DNA from: Candidatus Omnitrophota bacterium
Lineage (GTDB): Bacteria > Omnitrophota > Gorgyraeia > S143-82
Length of the DNA stretch: 7,932 nt
Direction of reading: 5' to 3'
NCBI GenBank assembly: GCA_027065215.1
Contig: JAMOOT010000247.1
Span: 1-7,932 of the forward strand
Shown: piece by piece, positions 7,495-7,932 of the stretch
Position numbering within the stretch: position 1 is the stretch's first letter
How the letters are laid out: each line of letters opens with the position of its first letter
Notes under the pieces: generated by a model
Seen by the model: only the letters and a program-made list of their open reading frames with translations
Database searches by the model: none
What the model was told of the DNA's origin: nothing
Translations under genes and position numbers: made by a program

Positions 7495-7500
7495 AAAGGG
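7495..7500 (+). promoter_or_regulatory. Ribosome binding site of the patatin gene
   Basis: AAAGGG lies 5 nt before the ATG at 7506. It is a moderate Shine-Dalgarno match. A TAG in the same frame directly precedes the ATG, so translation cannot start further upstream. Confidence 0.6.
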
Positions 7501-7505
7501 AATAG

Positions 7506-7932
7506 ATGATAAAGTGGCGATCGAAGAAAAAAATATCTCTTGCCCTCAGTAGTGGCGCTGCTAAAGGCCTTGCCCATCTGGGAGTAATAAAAAACATACT
7601 CGCTGAAGGAATAAAAATAAAAGCAATAGCAGGAAGTAGTATTGGAGCCTTAATTGGGGCATACTTTGCCCTTAATTACGATATAAACCCATTGATAGAG
7701 ATAGCATTAGAGACTAACTGGCAAAAATTTTTAGGATACCTTGATTTTAACATAATTACTATTTCAGAGGGAGGTATCATCCGAGGACGGAATGTAGAAC
7801 GATTTCTAAAAGAACTCTTTGGAGAAAAGGAATTCTGTGATTGTAAAATACCTCTAATTATAATCGCAACTGATCTAAAGACAGGGCAAGCGGTTCAGAT
7901 AACTGAGGGGAAGATCTGGAAGGCAGTGCGGG
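7506..7932 (+). CDS. Patatin-like phospholipase, RssA type (N-terminal part)
   Basis: 142 codons are present and the gene runs off the right edge. Patatin-family enzymes are serine lipid acyl hydrolases using a Ser-Asp dyad. Seen: the oxyanion-hole motif LSSGAAKGLAHLGV (about residues 14-27), close to the SGAARG form of RssA proteins; the nucleophile elbow AGSSIGA with catalytic Ser45; and the beta-strand IIIATDLKTG. The catalytic Asp (DG[GA] motif) would lie beyond the window. There is no signal peptide, so the enzyme is probably cytoplasmic or peripheral to the inner membrane, acting on phospholipid. Full-length relatives are about 250-320 residues, so about half is visible. It has its own promoter and is divergent from the giant gene, so co-regulation is possible but not shown. 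Family assignment is secure; substrate is unknown. Confidence 0.95.
   Translation, partial: MIKWRSKKKISLALSSGAAKGLAHLGVIKNILAEGIKIKAIAGSSIGALIGAYFALNYDINPLIEIALETNWQKFLGYLDFNIITISEGGIIRGRNVERFLKELFGEKEFCDCKIPLIIIATDLKTGQAVQITEGKIWKAVR

Larger units (their letters stand above)
7259..7505. promoter_or_regulatory. Divergent intergenic region
   Basis: 247 nt separate the divergent starts. The part next to the giant gene is very A/T-rich and carries its promoter, dyad and ribosome site (7265-7334). The part next to the patatin gene carries a separate promoter (7422-7450) and leader. Between 7335 and 7421 I see no recognisable RNA gene, terminator or coding frame. Confidence 0.85.

Noticed and set aside
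7400..7597. 65-residue minus-strand frame across the patatin start
   Set aside because: It overlaps the secure patatin start and its promoter in antisense, and has no family features.

Overview
The window is AT-rich bacterial DNA with strong Shine-Dalgarno and sigma70-like signals. It contains essentially one enormous minus-strand gene, a short divergent promoter region, and the start of a second gene on the plus strand. The giant reading frame, the AT-rich codon use and the neighbouring RssA-type patatin recall uncultivated, probably didermic bacteria such as Omnitrophota (PVC superphylum), which are known for giant proteins. This placement is a low-confidence inference, because no rRNA or marker gene is present.

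Positions 1-7258 (minus strand): one uninterrupted frame of 2419 codons starts at 7258 and runs off the left edge without a stop. I read every codon and found no break. In order the protein has: a signal-peptide-like N-terminus (residues 1-23); a soluble-looking N-terminal region of about 870 residues that includes a block resembling a conserved hypothetical family; a very basic stretch (about 900-962); two hydrophobic segments (963-983 and 986-1002); a complete Clp/Hsp100-type double AAA+ ATPase (about 1139-1764) with Walker A, Walker B and arginine fingers intact in both rings; and a C-terminal region of more than 650 residues. That C-terminal region holds a hexapeptide-repeat linker and 74-residue tandem repeats continuing past the window. 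It is therefore a ClpB/ClpC-like unfoldase engine embedded in a giant protein that appears to be exported or membrane-attached.

Positions 7259-7505: a divergent intergenic region. Reading left, a TTGACA box and a weak -10 lead into a GGAGG ribosome site for the giant gene, and a perfect 21-bp dyad covers that -10. Reading right, TTGACG-17 nt-TATAAT leads to the second gene.

Positions 7506-7932 (plus strand): the N-terminal 142 residues of a patatin-like phospholipase of the RssA type, with the catalytic GSSIG serine. It is cut by the right edge.

Most of the other open frames in the window lie antisense to the giant gene and are composition-driven shadows. The main open question is where the giant ATPase works: a signal peptide points to the periplasm, where there is normally no ATP, while the hydrophobic segments could return the ATPase to the cytosol.
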